NCBI RefSeq assembly: GCF_905475395.1
Contig: NC_058339.1
Coordinates: 78,396,520 to 78,460,519 of the forward strand
Length of the DNA: 64,000 bases
Direction: 5' to 3'
Source: Chrysoperla carnea
Lineage: Eukaryota > Arthropoda > Insecta > Neuroptera > Chrysopidae
The notes under the pieces are model-generated. The model was not told where the DNA came from and did no database searches. It worked only from the letters and a program-made list of their open reading frames with translations. The position numbers and the translations under genes are program-made. Numbering within the stretch: position 1 is the stretch's first letter; every line of letters starts with the position of its first letter. Shown here in pieces: positions 52,101 to 63,313 of the stretch.

Positions 52101-52411
52101 CTAAGGTTTTTGATTTACGGAAATCGTGGATGCACCAGACAACTTGAACTTGGTTATAACTTCAAAAGTTTTAGGGTCATGAAACCTATATATAATTAGA
52201 TATGATTTATTACTTTAATTTCGAATTAAGATGAGAAATAGAGGCAATTAAAGTATTGTTTTCTAGAATATTGCGACATACTATGTATCGGTATGTTCCC
52301 TACACGTGGGTAATATTGTCAAAATAAAACAAGATTCAAAGCATTACAACAAATTCAATATTTTTAATATACAAATATAAAGTTTACCTTCTTCTTCCTT
52401 AGATTCCCCAT
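49130..52411 (-). CDS. pes: Pescadillo homologue, ribosome biogenesis factor (complete, three exons)
   Basis: Three minus-strand exons join in phase: 52388-52411 (MGNLRKKK), 49961-51481 and 49130-49393, giving 602 residues (human PES1 has 588). The first exon is only 24 nt. All junctions are phase 0 with GT-AG. The Pescadillo N-terminal domain carries [46 protein letters not shown] and [17 protein letters not shown] domain spans about residues 322-424, with [31 protein letters not shown] and [17 protein letters not shown] Glu/Asp-rich stretch (~440-510) follows, then a basic tail containing [14 protein letters not shown] and [10 protein letters not shown]. In the nucleolus, Pes forms the PeBoW complex with BOP1 and WDR12 for processing of 27S-type pre-rRNA and 60S assembly. 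The gene diverges from GINS2 and converges with pelota. Confidence 0.97.
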
Positions 52412-53062
52412 TTTACACTTTTTAGATTATATTTTACAACTTCTTTAACGTTTACATTAATTTTTTATTTATGTTTCTTTTTAAGGTTACTTGCAAAGAC
52501 TATAGGATAGACAAGAAGCAGAAGTATAATTATAAGTGACATCTGGAGTCTGAGGCGATCAACTATTAAGTTTGTAGGCCTTTGCGGGTATGACTATTAA
52601 GTTTAACTACTTTGCGGGGGTGACTATTAACTATTAAGTTTGAAAGCCTGACTCGGCAGAGGCGCTGAAACTCGTATACTACGATTTTACATTAGCTCAT
52701 ATGGGCTGCTTCTCCTCTACCCTATGCTCTTTGGTTACTTGTAGAAAGAAGTGATTAATATAGTAGCAACTTATCGATAGTCTAATAAAAGAAATGCGTT
52801 CGTATTTCAAGTTAATTAATAACTTTATGAAAATTAATTTAAATTGATTAAAATTAATATAATAATAACATAGTAAGAATTTTTATTTTCAAATGAAAAT
52901 ATGATATTTTATAAAATTTATTCTCAAGAATACCGATGATTTGCTTTTTAAGACTAACTGAACTATCTAACTACTATAAATCACAAATATCTCTAAATGT
53001 TACTAAATTTTCCCGCGTAAAAGTGGAGTGAAGAAGTTTATAGTTTTTAATGGTTTCAAGAT
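52412..53062. promoter_or_regulatory. Shared upstream region of pes (-) and GINS2 (+)
   Basis: The interval between two divergent start codons is 651 bp. It contains three short direct repeats built on GACTATTAAGTTT and TTTGCGGG (about 52560-52650) nearer the pes side. This layout fits a bidirectional promoter for two growth-linked genes; transcription starts were not determined. Confidence 0.5.
53009..53016 (+). promoter_or_regulatory. E2F-like site before GINS2
   Basis: TTTCCCGC, followed by G, matches the E2F/DP consensus TTTSSCGC and ends 46 bp before the GINS2 ATG. Replication genes including GINS subunits are known E2F targets, so the position is meaningful. The site is inferred, not tested. 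Confidence 0.5.
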
Positions 53063-53959
53063 ATGGATCCGGATGAAATAGAATTTCTAGCAGAATGTCA
53101 TCCCGTTAAAATTTTACCAAAATTTGCATTACCACGTGTATATTTAATATCCGGTGAAGTAGGTCCGTTTGAACCAAACAAATTATTGGAGGTACCAATA
53201 TGGCTAGCGGTAAATTTAAAACAAAGGGGAAAATGTACGATTGTACCACCGTACTGGATGAATATTGAAATGTTAGAGCAAATTAAGGAGAATGAAAAGA
53301 CTGAAAAGTAAGTATACATATTCTTTAATTCTATTTTCGTAAATTTTATATGGATTTGTATTTGTAGATTTTTTACTGCAATGCCAAGTGAATATTACAT
53401 GGTCGAAGCAAAATTGTTATTAGGCTGTGCGGCTAGTGATATACCTCGAGCCGAAGAAATTCGAACGATTATAAAAGATATATGGGATATACGAATGGCG
53501 AAATTACGAACGTCTATGGATATATTTATTAAATCTACTGGACAATTTGCTCGACTAAATCATCTTACAATTATGGAAATTAATTCTGCACGGCCGCTTT
53601 TACCCCATGCACTGGATCAATTGGATCGATTGAGTGAGGTAAGAATTAATTTTTGATTCCCAGTAGTTTGCGAGTCCAAATAGTTAAGAGCTAGAGACAC
53701 GAATTTTTTTAATACTTGAGACAAAATTTAGTAGGGTATCCTTTTTAAAATTTCAAAAAACTGAATTTGCCATCAAATATGTCGAAAATAGCTTGATATG
53801 ATAACTTGCAGTGCCCAGAGAAAAGGAAAACCCATTTAGAACTAATTTTAGACTGTAGTTTTTAAGAAATCTGAAATTTTTACTCTTTTTCAGAGATATC
53901 AACAACGAACGCAATCTCAAGGGAGCACATCTTTTTCGAATACATTTACCATGCCCTAA
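53063..53959 (+). CDS. GINS2: GINS complex subunit 2 (Psf2), complete, three exons
   Basis: Exons 53063-53307, 53368-53638 and 53894-53959 join in phase (GT-AG) to 193 residues, close to the usual 185. The start ATG gives MDPDEIEFLAE, the conserved Psf2 N-terminus. Further family hallmarks are LISGEVGPFEPN, EVPIWLAVNLKQRGKC, VPPYWMNIEMLEQI, FTAMPSEYYMVEAKLLL, IPRAEEIRTIIKDIWDIRMAKLR and LTIMEINSARPLL. The last exon adds a Gln/Ser/Thr-rich tail of 21 residues. GINS (Sld5, Psf1, Psf2, Psf3) joins Cdc45 and MCM2-7 to form the CMG replicative helicase in the nucleus. An E2F-like site lies just upstream. An AATAAA at 54074-54079 is a likely polyadenylation signal. Confidence 0.97.
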
Positions 53960-54073
53960 TTATTTAAGTAAGTTTGTATATAATTTTCTAGGCTAAGAAT
54001 TGTTATATATTTGTATATTTTTTTAAGAAACTTATTATTTAATATTTAGCAAATATTTAGATAAAATTATAAA

Positions 54074-54079
54074 AATAAA
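54074..54079 (+). terminator. GINS2 polyadenylation signal
   Basis: AATAAA, 115 bp after the GINS2 stop codon, on the same strand. Confidence 0.5.
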
Positions 54080-54544
54080 GATTATTAACAAATGAAATCC
54101 GTTCAAAAGTTTATGAAAGTTTTCGTAAAAATTTTTCTTCGAAACTCTTTAAAAAACATAAAAATTCCAAATTAACTACTTTCCATTTTTCATGAAATCC
54201 TTTCTGATGACATACTGAAACTTCTCTGCTCGAGTTTTGTAACGGACGAGACAAAGTTTTCCATTTAAAGTTATGAATCTAGTTTCTTATGGGCTTTTAT
54301 ATGCTTTACAAATAGTATTTCTACAGCAATTGTATTGTGTTATTTTTGTGAAATATATAACTAGAATACGGATCTTTCTCCTTTTTATCAGATATTTCCT
54401 TTTTTCTAATGGTGACATATACTACTTTTTGAATGAAATGATATATTCACAGAACTTTATCTTATCGGAAAATTACTTACACTTTTTTAATGATAGAAAT
54501 TTGGCCTCGCTGATGCTTCCATCTTAAATACGGATTAGTTAAAC

Positions 54545-55400
54545 TGAAGTGTCGAGCAGGAGATCTATCTGGTGCGGGAGTTTATGTCCCTAGAATAAAG
54601 GGATCGATTCTTTTTAGAAAATATACAACGGTTTTTCAATCAGAAATCTTCGACATGCTGAAATATGTCCTGATCTATCACACGAAAGATTACAGTGGGG
54701 CACATATCAGCATTTTCTCAGATATTCAGGCCGCTCTTTGGATCTTTGAGGTGTCAAGATTTAAATCGAGGATAGTCTATGAATGCTTCGATGAACTGAA
54801 CCGCCTGGCTCTGAATAACATAGCCAGACTAATCTGACTAAGCCCGGTCACTCTGGCATAAAAGAAATTAAGCAACGGACTCGTTGGCACGAGGGGGGTT
54901 GTCTCAAAGGCCCCCTTTACCTGAGCCTGCCATTTCCATTGCAAGATGCTCCGTTACTTACCGAATCATGTAATGGTCTACGAGAAAGCTCAACCTAATT
55001 ATTGAGATTTTGTCATACGAGACTGTTCGACTGCCTCGCTTAAAATTATCTAGAGCACAATTTTTAAGGATGGTGGGGCTTTTGACAGAACACTGTCGGT
55101 TGAACTACTACCTTCATGACATGGGGATATCTGATGATCCCACTTGTATAGAGGACGATGAAATCTCCATACATGTTATTTGCACCTGCAAAAACCTGTA
55201 GGGCCTCAGGTTTAAAATTTTGAGTCCAAAACCTTGATCCTATAATCCTGGGACAAATCTCGGCGGAGAAGCTGTGGGCTTTCTTACCCGGAGACGTCTC
55301 GTCTTCGAGTGACAGGTTGTTTCCAAGGAGGGCACAGACAATTCCTTGGTCAAGGTATTGCTAAGGACTCATTTGTGGTACTCTTCTTATGTATAATTAT
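54545..55400 (+). pseudogene. Non-LTR retrotransposon 3' remnant (RNase H and C-terminal region), decayed
   Basis: A frame from about 54547 reads SGAGVYVPRIKG, TTVFQSEIFDMLK, IFSDIQAALWI and ECFDELNRLALNN, the pattern of a LINE-encoded RNase H. After a stop at 54835 the frame shifts by one, and KPGHSGIKEIKQR (from about 54840) gives the PGHSGI motif. From about 55010 the region reads LLTEHCRLNYYLHDMGISDD, then PTCIEDDEISIHVICTC, the usual Cys/His segment after RNase H in such elements. Stops and frameshifts show it is dead. Only the 3' end is present, as expected of 5'-truncated LINE copies. A poly-A-like stretch follows near 55416. Confidence 0.8.
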
Positions 55401-55419
55401 TACACTGAAGTGTTACAAA

Positions 55420-57129
55420 AAAAATTCACTGAAAAATAAAATATGAAAATAAAACACGTTGTTATGGATCACACACAAAATTTTTTTTATTCTTGTGACA
55501 TTATACACAGTTTAACACATAAACATTTTCTACAAAAACAAAAAAATACTCTCTATATTTTGAAATGAAAATGGTGAAAACTATAATGAAAACAATATAA
55601 AAAAATGAGATTAATGACTTTCTTCTGTGTTTTTCTTTTACTTTTTATTTAAAAAATAACATTAATATTCTTATCAAATTAAATATCTTATATAATATAT
55701 ACAGGGTGTGTAAATTACTAAATAATACAAGTTGCAAAGATATTAAAACAACCTTTGGTTTATTTCCAGCTATTCTTAATAAATTTATTTTGGGGAATTG
55801 TAAATTTGTTTTAAATATTAATTTAATATAAAAACTTTTAAATTAATTAAAATGTTTTCTTTCTTGTTAATTAATACAAAATTTTTACATAGTACAACGA
55901 GATTTGTTTATTTACATATTTACAAAGGTTTTTTTGGATTATTAATTTTCAAATTAATCCTCAAATATTTTCTAGAAAATAATATATTCTCCTTAATATT
56001 CTGCCTCCACAAATTTGTAGATTGGTGTTTTCCCAAAATTAAGGGAATTTTAAATAATAAAATGCTATATTCTGTTTGTAACTCGTCACCGTAAGAGGTA
56101 ATAAAAACATAACTTTCCCTTATAATTCTTGGGATGAAAATAGTGCTGTGTTGTGAAAAATAATGAAATCTCTCGTTAAATTATGATCGATTAAGAGTGA
56201 CTTCAAACTAGATAGCCAAAAAAATCTTACCGGGTAGAGACGCCAAAAAATTTTCAGATTACAAAGCGCACGAATTTTTAATTGAATAAGAATCACCACG
56301 CATTAGAAAATCTGACTAGAATCTAATTCAGTTAATTATCCTTGGCTGCGAAAAATTTCTGCCTTTGTCAGAAATACGTGGCTGCCGTAATCAGGAAGCC
56401 AACACAATCATTAGAAAGCCTGATTTCAGTAGCTAGTACAACAACTCCTTGTAGGTAGTACAAGGTAGTTTGGCTATGGTCGTAAAACGTATACCATTGT
56501 ATTAGCAGTCATATTCAGGCTGTCTAACGACCGGTGATTTGTAAATATATGCGAAAAGCTAAAAAAATTGGAAAGTTAAAAAATGGAAAAATTCTGATAA
56601 TGTTGCAAAAGCATTTACTTGCTCAAATTTGTGGAGCCATTTCAAAATCTATGAAAAAAATTATACATCTGATTTATTCTATGATAGATTTGATACATTT
56701 TCCTGAGTTGCTTAATAGCTACGTACTTGGTTATTTTTTTTATTAAAAAACTAATTTCTTTTTATTCTGGAGTTTAAAAGTTTTGTTGAGAATATTTTAT
56801 TCATTATGCCCGGTTTCCTTGGTGGGCAGTGAAAATTCGCTAACGAATGGTAAATTACTTTCATCTTTGTTCCTATTTGATTACGGGTAGAAAAAAGTAT
56901 GGGCAGTGTTTTTCTACGTGTAAACCTGGCTTTATAATGATGTATAAAGATTAATTCTCATGACGAAAAAAGCAGCAAGTAAACTTTTGGTAGTTTAGTC
57001 ATGGTATCAAAATTCTTTCAATCTGACATGGCTAATTTAACTGTCGTTTTTCTAGTATCATGCAAATTCATCTTATCCATTGACATTTCTTTTAAATTAA
57101 AAATTCAGATCACATGTATAAATTTTTCT
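55420..57129. other. Intergenic, between LINE remnant and Traf4 3' end
   Basis: No gene is supported. Frames at 55852 and 56534 are AT-rich with no family likeness. An ATACAGGGTGTGTAAATT motif at about 55698, common at the ends of insect mobile elements, stands alone. The Traf4 3' UTR probably occupies the right part. Confidence 0.4.
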
Positions 57130-60100
57130 TTAAACAGCAACAATTTTACTGGGATCAACTTTCACACGAATGAACATTGTATCATCCTTAACGAAATGTC
57201 GTTTCTTTAACATTTCATGTGATACAAATCGTGGAAATCCAAATCCTAACGAATCTGGTTCTTTGCTAGGACGTTGAAAATTCTTCCATGTTGGATCTGG
57301 TATAAAACTTTCTACAATATTACACGCTTTTTCCGGGCATGTAGTTTGATCGAATAAGGTAAATGATACAGAGTGTGCAAATGGCCACCTTAATAATGCA
57401 TCATATTCGCCGGGTAAAATTTTAATATATACAGAAATATGTGAAGCTTCACCAGCTCCATTTCCATTTAAGAATAATGATGCCTGTAATTTGTATCCAT
57501 ATTGACTAGTAAAAAATGGTGGGGATACTAATTCCATGCCTTCTTTGGTTTTTGCTTCAGCCATTTTTGATAGGAAATCACTGATTTTCCATATTAATGT
57601 GCCGGAATAATTTAATGATAATCGAGATAATGCACTTTTTAGTGATGAGATTTGATGCTGTTGTTTGGTTACGACACTGCACATTAGGGATAAATGTTGT
57701 TGACAATTTTCTTCCATGTGTTTTTCTATTGAATATCGTGGTCCTTTAAATCTGTAACAAAATAAACACGATCTTTAAAATCTTATCCAATCCTGTTTTA
57801 CATTTGTTAAAACCATAATTTTTGAGGGTAGAAATCTGGAGACAGCCTTGTTTTGGAAGTTTGAATTAGGTTCAAACATCTGATCAGGTTAAACCAAAAA
57901 TCATTTCGGGACTTAGGTCATTTGTAGTTTGATAAGTTTTAATTGCAAATCTACACAAAGCAGTATGTACACATATTTTGTCTTCTCTCTTCTAAATTTG
58001 AGATATTCCCAGAGTTACATCGAGCTGTTCGAGTTTCTTTTTAGCTCCCGAACCATGAAAGGGATGGTATAAGTTTAACCGCTATGTGCGTCTGCCTGCA
58101 TTTTTAATGTTTCGTTTGAAAGGTAATTTAATGGAGTGTTCTTAGCTAGGTTCTTAGTACAAGTTTAGAGTTCCGTACCCGGAACAACTGAAAAATAGGC
58201 GATGATCCTCAAAATCGGCTCAGTTTGGGGGAGGCTCTTAGGAAAAAATTAATTTAATGGAAAATATTCTTAGATACGTTTCAAGTGCGTGTTTAGGGGT
58301 CCGTACCCGAAAAAAGTAAACAATGCGTATCAGCAATCGTTTTGCTTAAAAACTTTTATAGGCTAGCAAATTACAACTGCTAAAGAGATTGTAAGCTAAC
58401 GGTCTTCAGTAACTCGATTAGCCAAAAGATTTTCTGGATCATGACTTTACTAATTTGGGCTATATTATTCCTTTTTCACTTAAATTATGAAAAAAAAACC
58501 TGTGAAAGATAATTACCTGCAACCAGCTTCTTTAAACGAACAGTTCATCACTAACGTTGAACAGTGATCTTTTAAATGTGCTTCAACCTCTTCACGCGCC
58601 AATATTAATGTACTATCACAACGATTTGGACATGCTACGGGTACCCGTCCACATTTTGCATGGTGTGCTGTTAATGTATCTGCCACAAATTCTTTTGTAC
58701 AATATCTACAGGCAATTAAACGTTTAACACATTCTGTTGCTTTATGTTGTGATAAATGTCTTCTTTGAACTTTTAAACCACATTTATTTTCACAGTATGT
58801 TGGTTCGTAGCCACATGTTCCAGCATGATTCTGTAAATAAAAGAACACTCAAAATTAATAAATCATTTTTCAGAAGTGGAAGAAATTATTTCTTAAGAAG
58901 ATATAATTTCATTGTAAAGGGTTATATCCGTTGCGAGCTTTTTATAAGTTTTTTTGTTTTGGGAAGACGTATACATATAGGACATTTCTTTAATTTTAAG
59001 ATCCTGCTGTCCGATTAAAATAATTTTATATGATACTGCTCATGTCGACGATCTCTTGGAGGTCCTCCAAAAAAAAAAGTGTCTGGCGGTGAGCATCATA
59101 TCTGTGGTTTGGATTAGCCAAAATGAAAAATCCAGAAAATTTCTTTCGTCAATAGATGAAAACAAGAACATTTAAAACATACTAATCGAAGGAATAGTCA
59201 AGGATATTTGACAAAATGGTGGCTTCCATTTTTTTAAAATTTTTCCTTCGATTAATATCTAAGAAGATTGTCAAAAAATTCGAAACCGATCGGTCGAGCC
59301 GTTTCGGAGAAATCTTGCTCACCGACTTTGAAAATGCAGTTTCGAGAAAAACGCGTTTAAAGTTTCAAAAGATGTTTACACTCAATTAAATTTTTTTTAT
59401 TGATGCGTTTATCTTCGTGAATATTTATCGGATCAACTTGAAATTTTTAGAGAATATACTTAAATATATGTACATTCCGAAAATGCAAAAAAAATCACCA
59501 AAATATAATCCCTTAACCTCTGATTATTCAGGATCCTTGATTCTCCTTGTCACATGGTGTTCCCTAAGGGTGTATACACGGCCCCTTTTTATTGGAATTT
59601 ATTTAATGTATTTACATTTTACTTAATCTGGCGTGCAACTTTTTAAAAATCCGAGTATTAACAGAAGTGGAACAAGGGTTTCTTTGGGACAAAGAGGCAA
59701 AGGCCGATAAAATTTTATAAATAATTTTTTTTCTTCAAAATTTTAAACAATATAATTTCTTTTTCAACAAAAGATTAACACAAACCATCAATTCAGAAAA
59801 AAACAATAACCGGAAATGTATAAATAATAAAGTAATCTTACCTCCAATGTATGTCCGGTAAACTCTTTCGTGCAGAACTCACATCGAGCACGTCTCTGCG
59901 GACACGTGTATTTAAGATGATCTTCCATCAATACACGAGGTATTTGTGCACCACATTTATTCGTACATGGGATCGCATCATATTTGCACGTGTTTAAATG
60001 TGCCTAAAAATAAAAAAAAATAAACAATTAATAATGTGTTTTTTATATAATTATAGAAAAAAAGAACATCTTGGTTAATTTTTATATCCGGTGATTAAAA

Positions 60101-63100
60101 AAGGGTTAACAGTCAGTCGACCAACAGTGTAAAGTTTTATATGCAAACCATATGCGCTTTTATTCAGACCTCGGTATTATTTCCAGTTGTTAAGAATATA
60201 AAAGATTATTCGCGAATCTCTTTTTAAAATATTAACTCTTGATAAAGGACTCCGCATACATCAAACGTGAAAAGAGTGGACTTTTATAAAAGGAGATTAT
60301 AGAGTGCCGCCATTTAAGGTAGTACGAGCACCAAGGCAATTTTAGATTTAGGGTTGAAATTATTTGTACCTTATTTTCATCTTTGATGATGAATATTGTT
60401 ATAACTTCATGAATGTAGATCTGATTTGGTTTTCGAAATATCGAAAGTTAAATAGTTAAACAAAATTTTCAATTTTCGATATTTTGAAAATTACTCCAGA
60501 TATCGAAAAATTGTATTATTACTTTTTGTCTTATATTATCAAGTTAAAACATAATTCACTACTTTTGAAGTCATTTATTTATTTAAATAATCGAGCAACC
60601 GCATAAAAATTTTTCGAATTGATTTAGCTTTTTGTTTAAAATTGCCTTGATGCTCGTGCATCCTTAATTAATGCTTCAATGGCACATGAAGGGTACATTT
60701 TGATATCTGAGACATTCTTTACTTGCTCCCGTGGTGTGTATAATATTTTTCCGCTCGACGGACGTGGAAAGTGGCAACTTCTTTTAGCACAGCGGAATGA
60801 AAGTTGACACTTTCCGCTCGGTGGGGAGAAAAAGATAATTTTGAGGCAAATTTGAAAGGAATTCGATTTAAAAGGCAGTACAAAATAATCAGCTCTACTC
60901 TATGTTTTAATTTCAACCATCTCGAAGATTAATATACTTGCCGCGAATACATGGACACACTTTAGATAGAGGAGGGGACAAAACAAATTATTCGTTTAGG
61001 AGGAAAATAAGAAATTTTGGGCTAAAAAATTTAACGAATTCAACAGTATTTTGGAGTAAGCATGCACATACTACGATATTAAATCCAGATCCGAGATCGG
61101 CGGGAGGGGGGATGTCAGTAAAAGTTTATTTAATATTTTCAAGCATTTTTTTGACTAAACCATAAACTACAAGTATTAGTGTCAACTTTTGGGTTGTCCG
61201 GTATAATAGGCTCATATTTTTTTAAATTTGCAATTGCGTCTGTATCTGGCTACATCGATCACACAAATATTCTTAAAATGTTTATAAATGAAATTAATTT
61301 TATTTCTAAACAGAATTATTATTAAAGACCATATGTGTGTTTGTCCAAAATAACTCCTCCAAAATAAATGCAATTCTTAGAAATCATATTAAAATTTTTA
61401 ATTATCGTTTCTTTTCGGCATGTTTACATTTTAATTTGAAAAATGTCTAGGGGATCTTTTTATAAACATTTGTGTAAGTTATATTTTTATTTCAAACATA
61501 TGCGTTTTATAAAACAATTGTAGTTACTATTGTCTAGGAAAAATAGGCAGATGCATTCATAGTCATTGTTTAAGAAATGTGTTCGATTTGTAATAGGAGT
61601 TTACAATTTTTCAACAAAATAGAAGTTAAGGATGTATACTTAATTCCAAAAAAACTGCTACAGTTAAAACATTCTAAGCGTACTCATCATATGTTATGTT
61701 ATAATAGTAACACTTAGAATGTTTTAAAACGAGCATTTTTTTTGACATAGAGTATACGAGTACCAGGGCAAATTTGGATAAAAGGCTTGAATTTTTTTAT
61801 ATGAAGTTGGTTTAAGTCTAAAAACTATTTAAATTAAAGTTAAAAACTTCATAAATTCTTGAAAAATAAACTCGTTGTGCCCGACTAATTAAGAATTGTA
61901 TGAACACGGTAGTGGGCACGCAAATTAAAAAAATTTTTTTTTTCTTCAATTTTGATGGTGAATTATGTTATAACAACGCAATATAAAACGAAAAGAAAGA
62001 ATAAAATTTTTCGATATCTGAATAATTTTCAAAATATCGAAAATTGAAAATTTTGTTTAATTATTTAGCTTTCGATATCTTGAAAACCAAAGCAGATATC
62101 GAACAATTTTATTCTTATTTTTCGGCTACAAATCACTTCAAGCACAAGTCTAAACTTGCCCTGGAGCTCGTACTATCTTAAATATAATCTGGACTTTATT
62201 TAAGTTGGTGATGAAGAAATTTTCTTTAAATTCAATTTTATTGAATTCCTAAGAAAAACCATTTCACGCTTAAACTAACTTAAGAGAATTTTCGTAATTT
62301 AAATATCAAAATAACTTTTAAGAGGCACAATCAAGTTATCAAAATAAAGAGTATTGTATTTGTATACGATCAAGTTTTTGATTTTATTATTCCAGCTGAA
62401 TAATTTCAAAAAGATTCTTTATTTTTTTTAAATTGAATTTCAGACATGTGGGTTTTGTCTGCAATAAATACCATTTCCTTTTTAAAGATACCAGCTGATT
62501 GAACATTTATTTATTATTTTGCATTTTACGAAATTGAAATAAATTCGAAAGTTCAAGTAACAATCACGTTTTATTAAATACAAGGGGAATTCTTTCAATG
62601 AATTAAAATTGAATTTCCGGTATATACATTCTTAAAATATTTTTCTACAATTTAAGGGGAGAAAAAAATATTGAGGCAGTCTCTAAAATAAAATAGGACA
62701 CTTGTTTTTAAGGTCTAAAAATATCTCTGGAATGTTTTATTTCATTTAGAAACCTTCCTTAATTTTAATAGAATTAGGGGTAATATGATTTTTCAGGATT
62801 TAGGAAAAAATAGACCGAAAAAAATGTCTGTATTAGTGTCCCATTTTTGAACTTAAGGGCTTAAAACTTCAGAACCCAACCAACTCCTCTATAGTCGACA
62901 AACTCAACCCAACCAACTCGTAATTACAACAATACTCCGGATCTATAAAATTTTCGGTTTATTTTTTTTCGATTACCGATTTTTGTAAGCAAAAGTATCT
63001 TAAATGCACTTGAACACAATATCTGGAGGTCTAATTTCCGAGACAATTCAAAAACTTTTTCAGGCAAAACTTTCAAACTTGGCAAGTCAGACAATTGTTA

Positions 63101-63313
63101 TAAATGTCTAGGGATAGAAACCAGGAATTTAGACAAAATTGAAAATAGGTATCGGCCGATTTATTGGTTTTTGAAAAAATGAAAATTGTAACAAATTTTA
63201 GTACATACCTTTAGTCTACGAAGTTCATCTGACCATTTACAACCTTCTTTATGATGAATACAATATACAACTGATCCCATAATCGCCTTCTCCGATTCAG
63301 GATCTGGATAAAT
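57130..63313 (-). CDS. Traf4: TRAF4-type TNF-receptor-associated factor (5' end outside window)
   Basis: Four minus-strand exons are visible: 63209-63313, 59842-60003, 58517-58830 and 57130-57751. They join in phase to 400 residues. The first visible exon reads IYPDPESEKAIMG and CIHHKEGCKWSDELRRL. Then come TRAF-type zinc fingers rich in Cys/His: CEFCTKEFTGHTLENHAGTC, YCENKCGLKVQRRHLSQHKA, CRYCTKEFVADTL and VPVACPNRC. A short coiled coil (CSVVTKQQHQISSLKSALSR) follows, then a MATH/TRAF-C domain with YGYKLQASLFLNGNGAGEAS, HISVYIKILPGEYDALLRWP and PDPTWKNFQRP, ending in KIVAV. Any RING finger lies beyond 64000; some fly TRAF4 proteins lack one. TRAF4 adaptors act at receptors and junctions and feed JNK signalling. 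The 3.2-kb intron (60004-63208) holds two MITE-like elements. The gene converges with GINS2. Confidence 0.95.
58040..58330 (-). repeat. Dispersed repeat family C, copy 2, in a Traf4 intron
   Basis: The reverse complement aligns with 25845-26125, containing GTTCCGTACCCGGAAC and GGTCCGTACCCG, the two internal segments, and AAGTTTAACCGCTATGTGCG. It lies within the 765-bp intron 57752-58516. Confidence 0.65.
60315..60666. mobile_element. MITE-like element with 30-bp terminal inverted repeats (352 bp)
   Basis: The left end TAAGGTAGTACGAGCACCAA continues GGCAATTTTAG. The right end, complemented, reads TAAGGATGCACGAGCATCAA then GGCAATTTTA. The interior has TTTTCAATTTTCGATATTTT, also seen in the element at 61745-62180. 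No coding capacity. It lies in the largest visible Traf4 intron. Confidence 0.75.
61745..62180. mobile_element. Second MITE-like element of the same family, probably inverted
   Basis: The left end has TATACGAGTACCAGGGCAAA and the right end, complemented, TAAGATAGTACGAGCTCCAG. The shared interior (AATTTTCAAAATATCGAAAA) appears in the opposite sense to the element at 60315. A TAAGGATGTATAC motif at about 61626 and the nearby imperfect inverted repeat (ACATTCTAAGCG/CACTTAGAATGT) suggest a nested or compound insertion. Confidence 0.65.

Noticed and set aside
57001-57210. Plus-strand 69-codon frame
   Set aside because: It overlaps the Traf4 stop region in antisense and shows no likeness.
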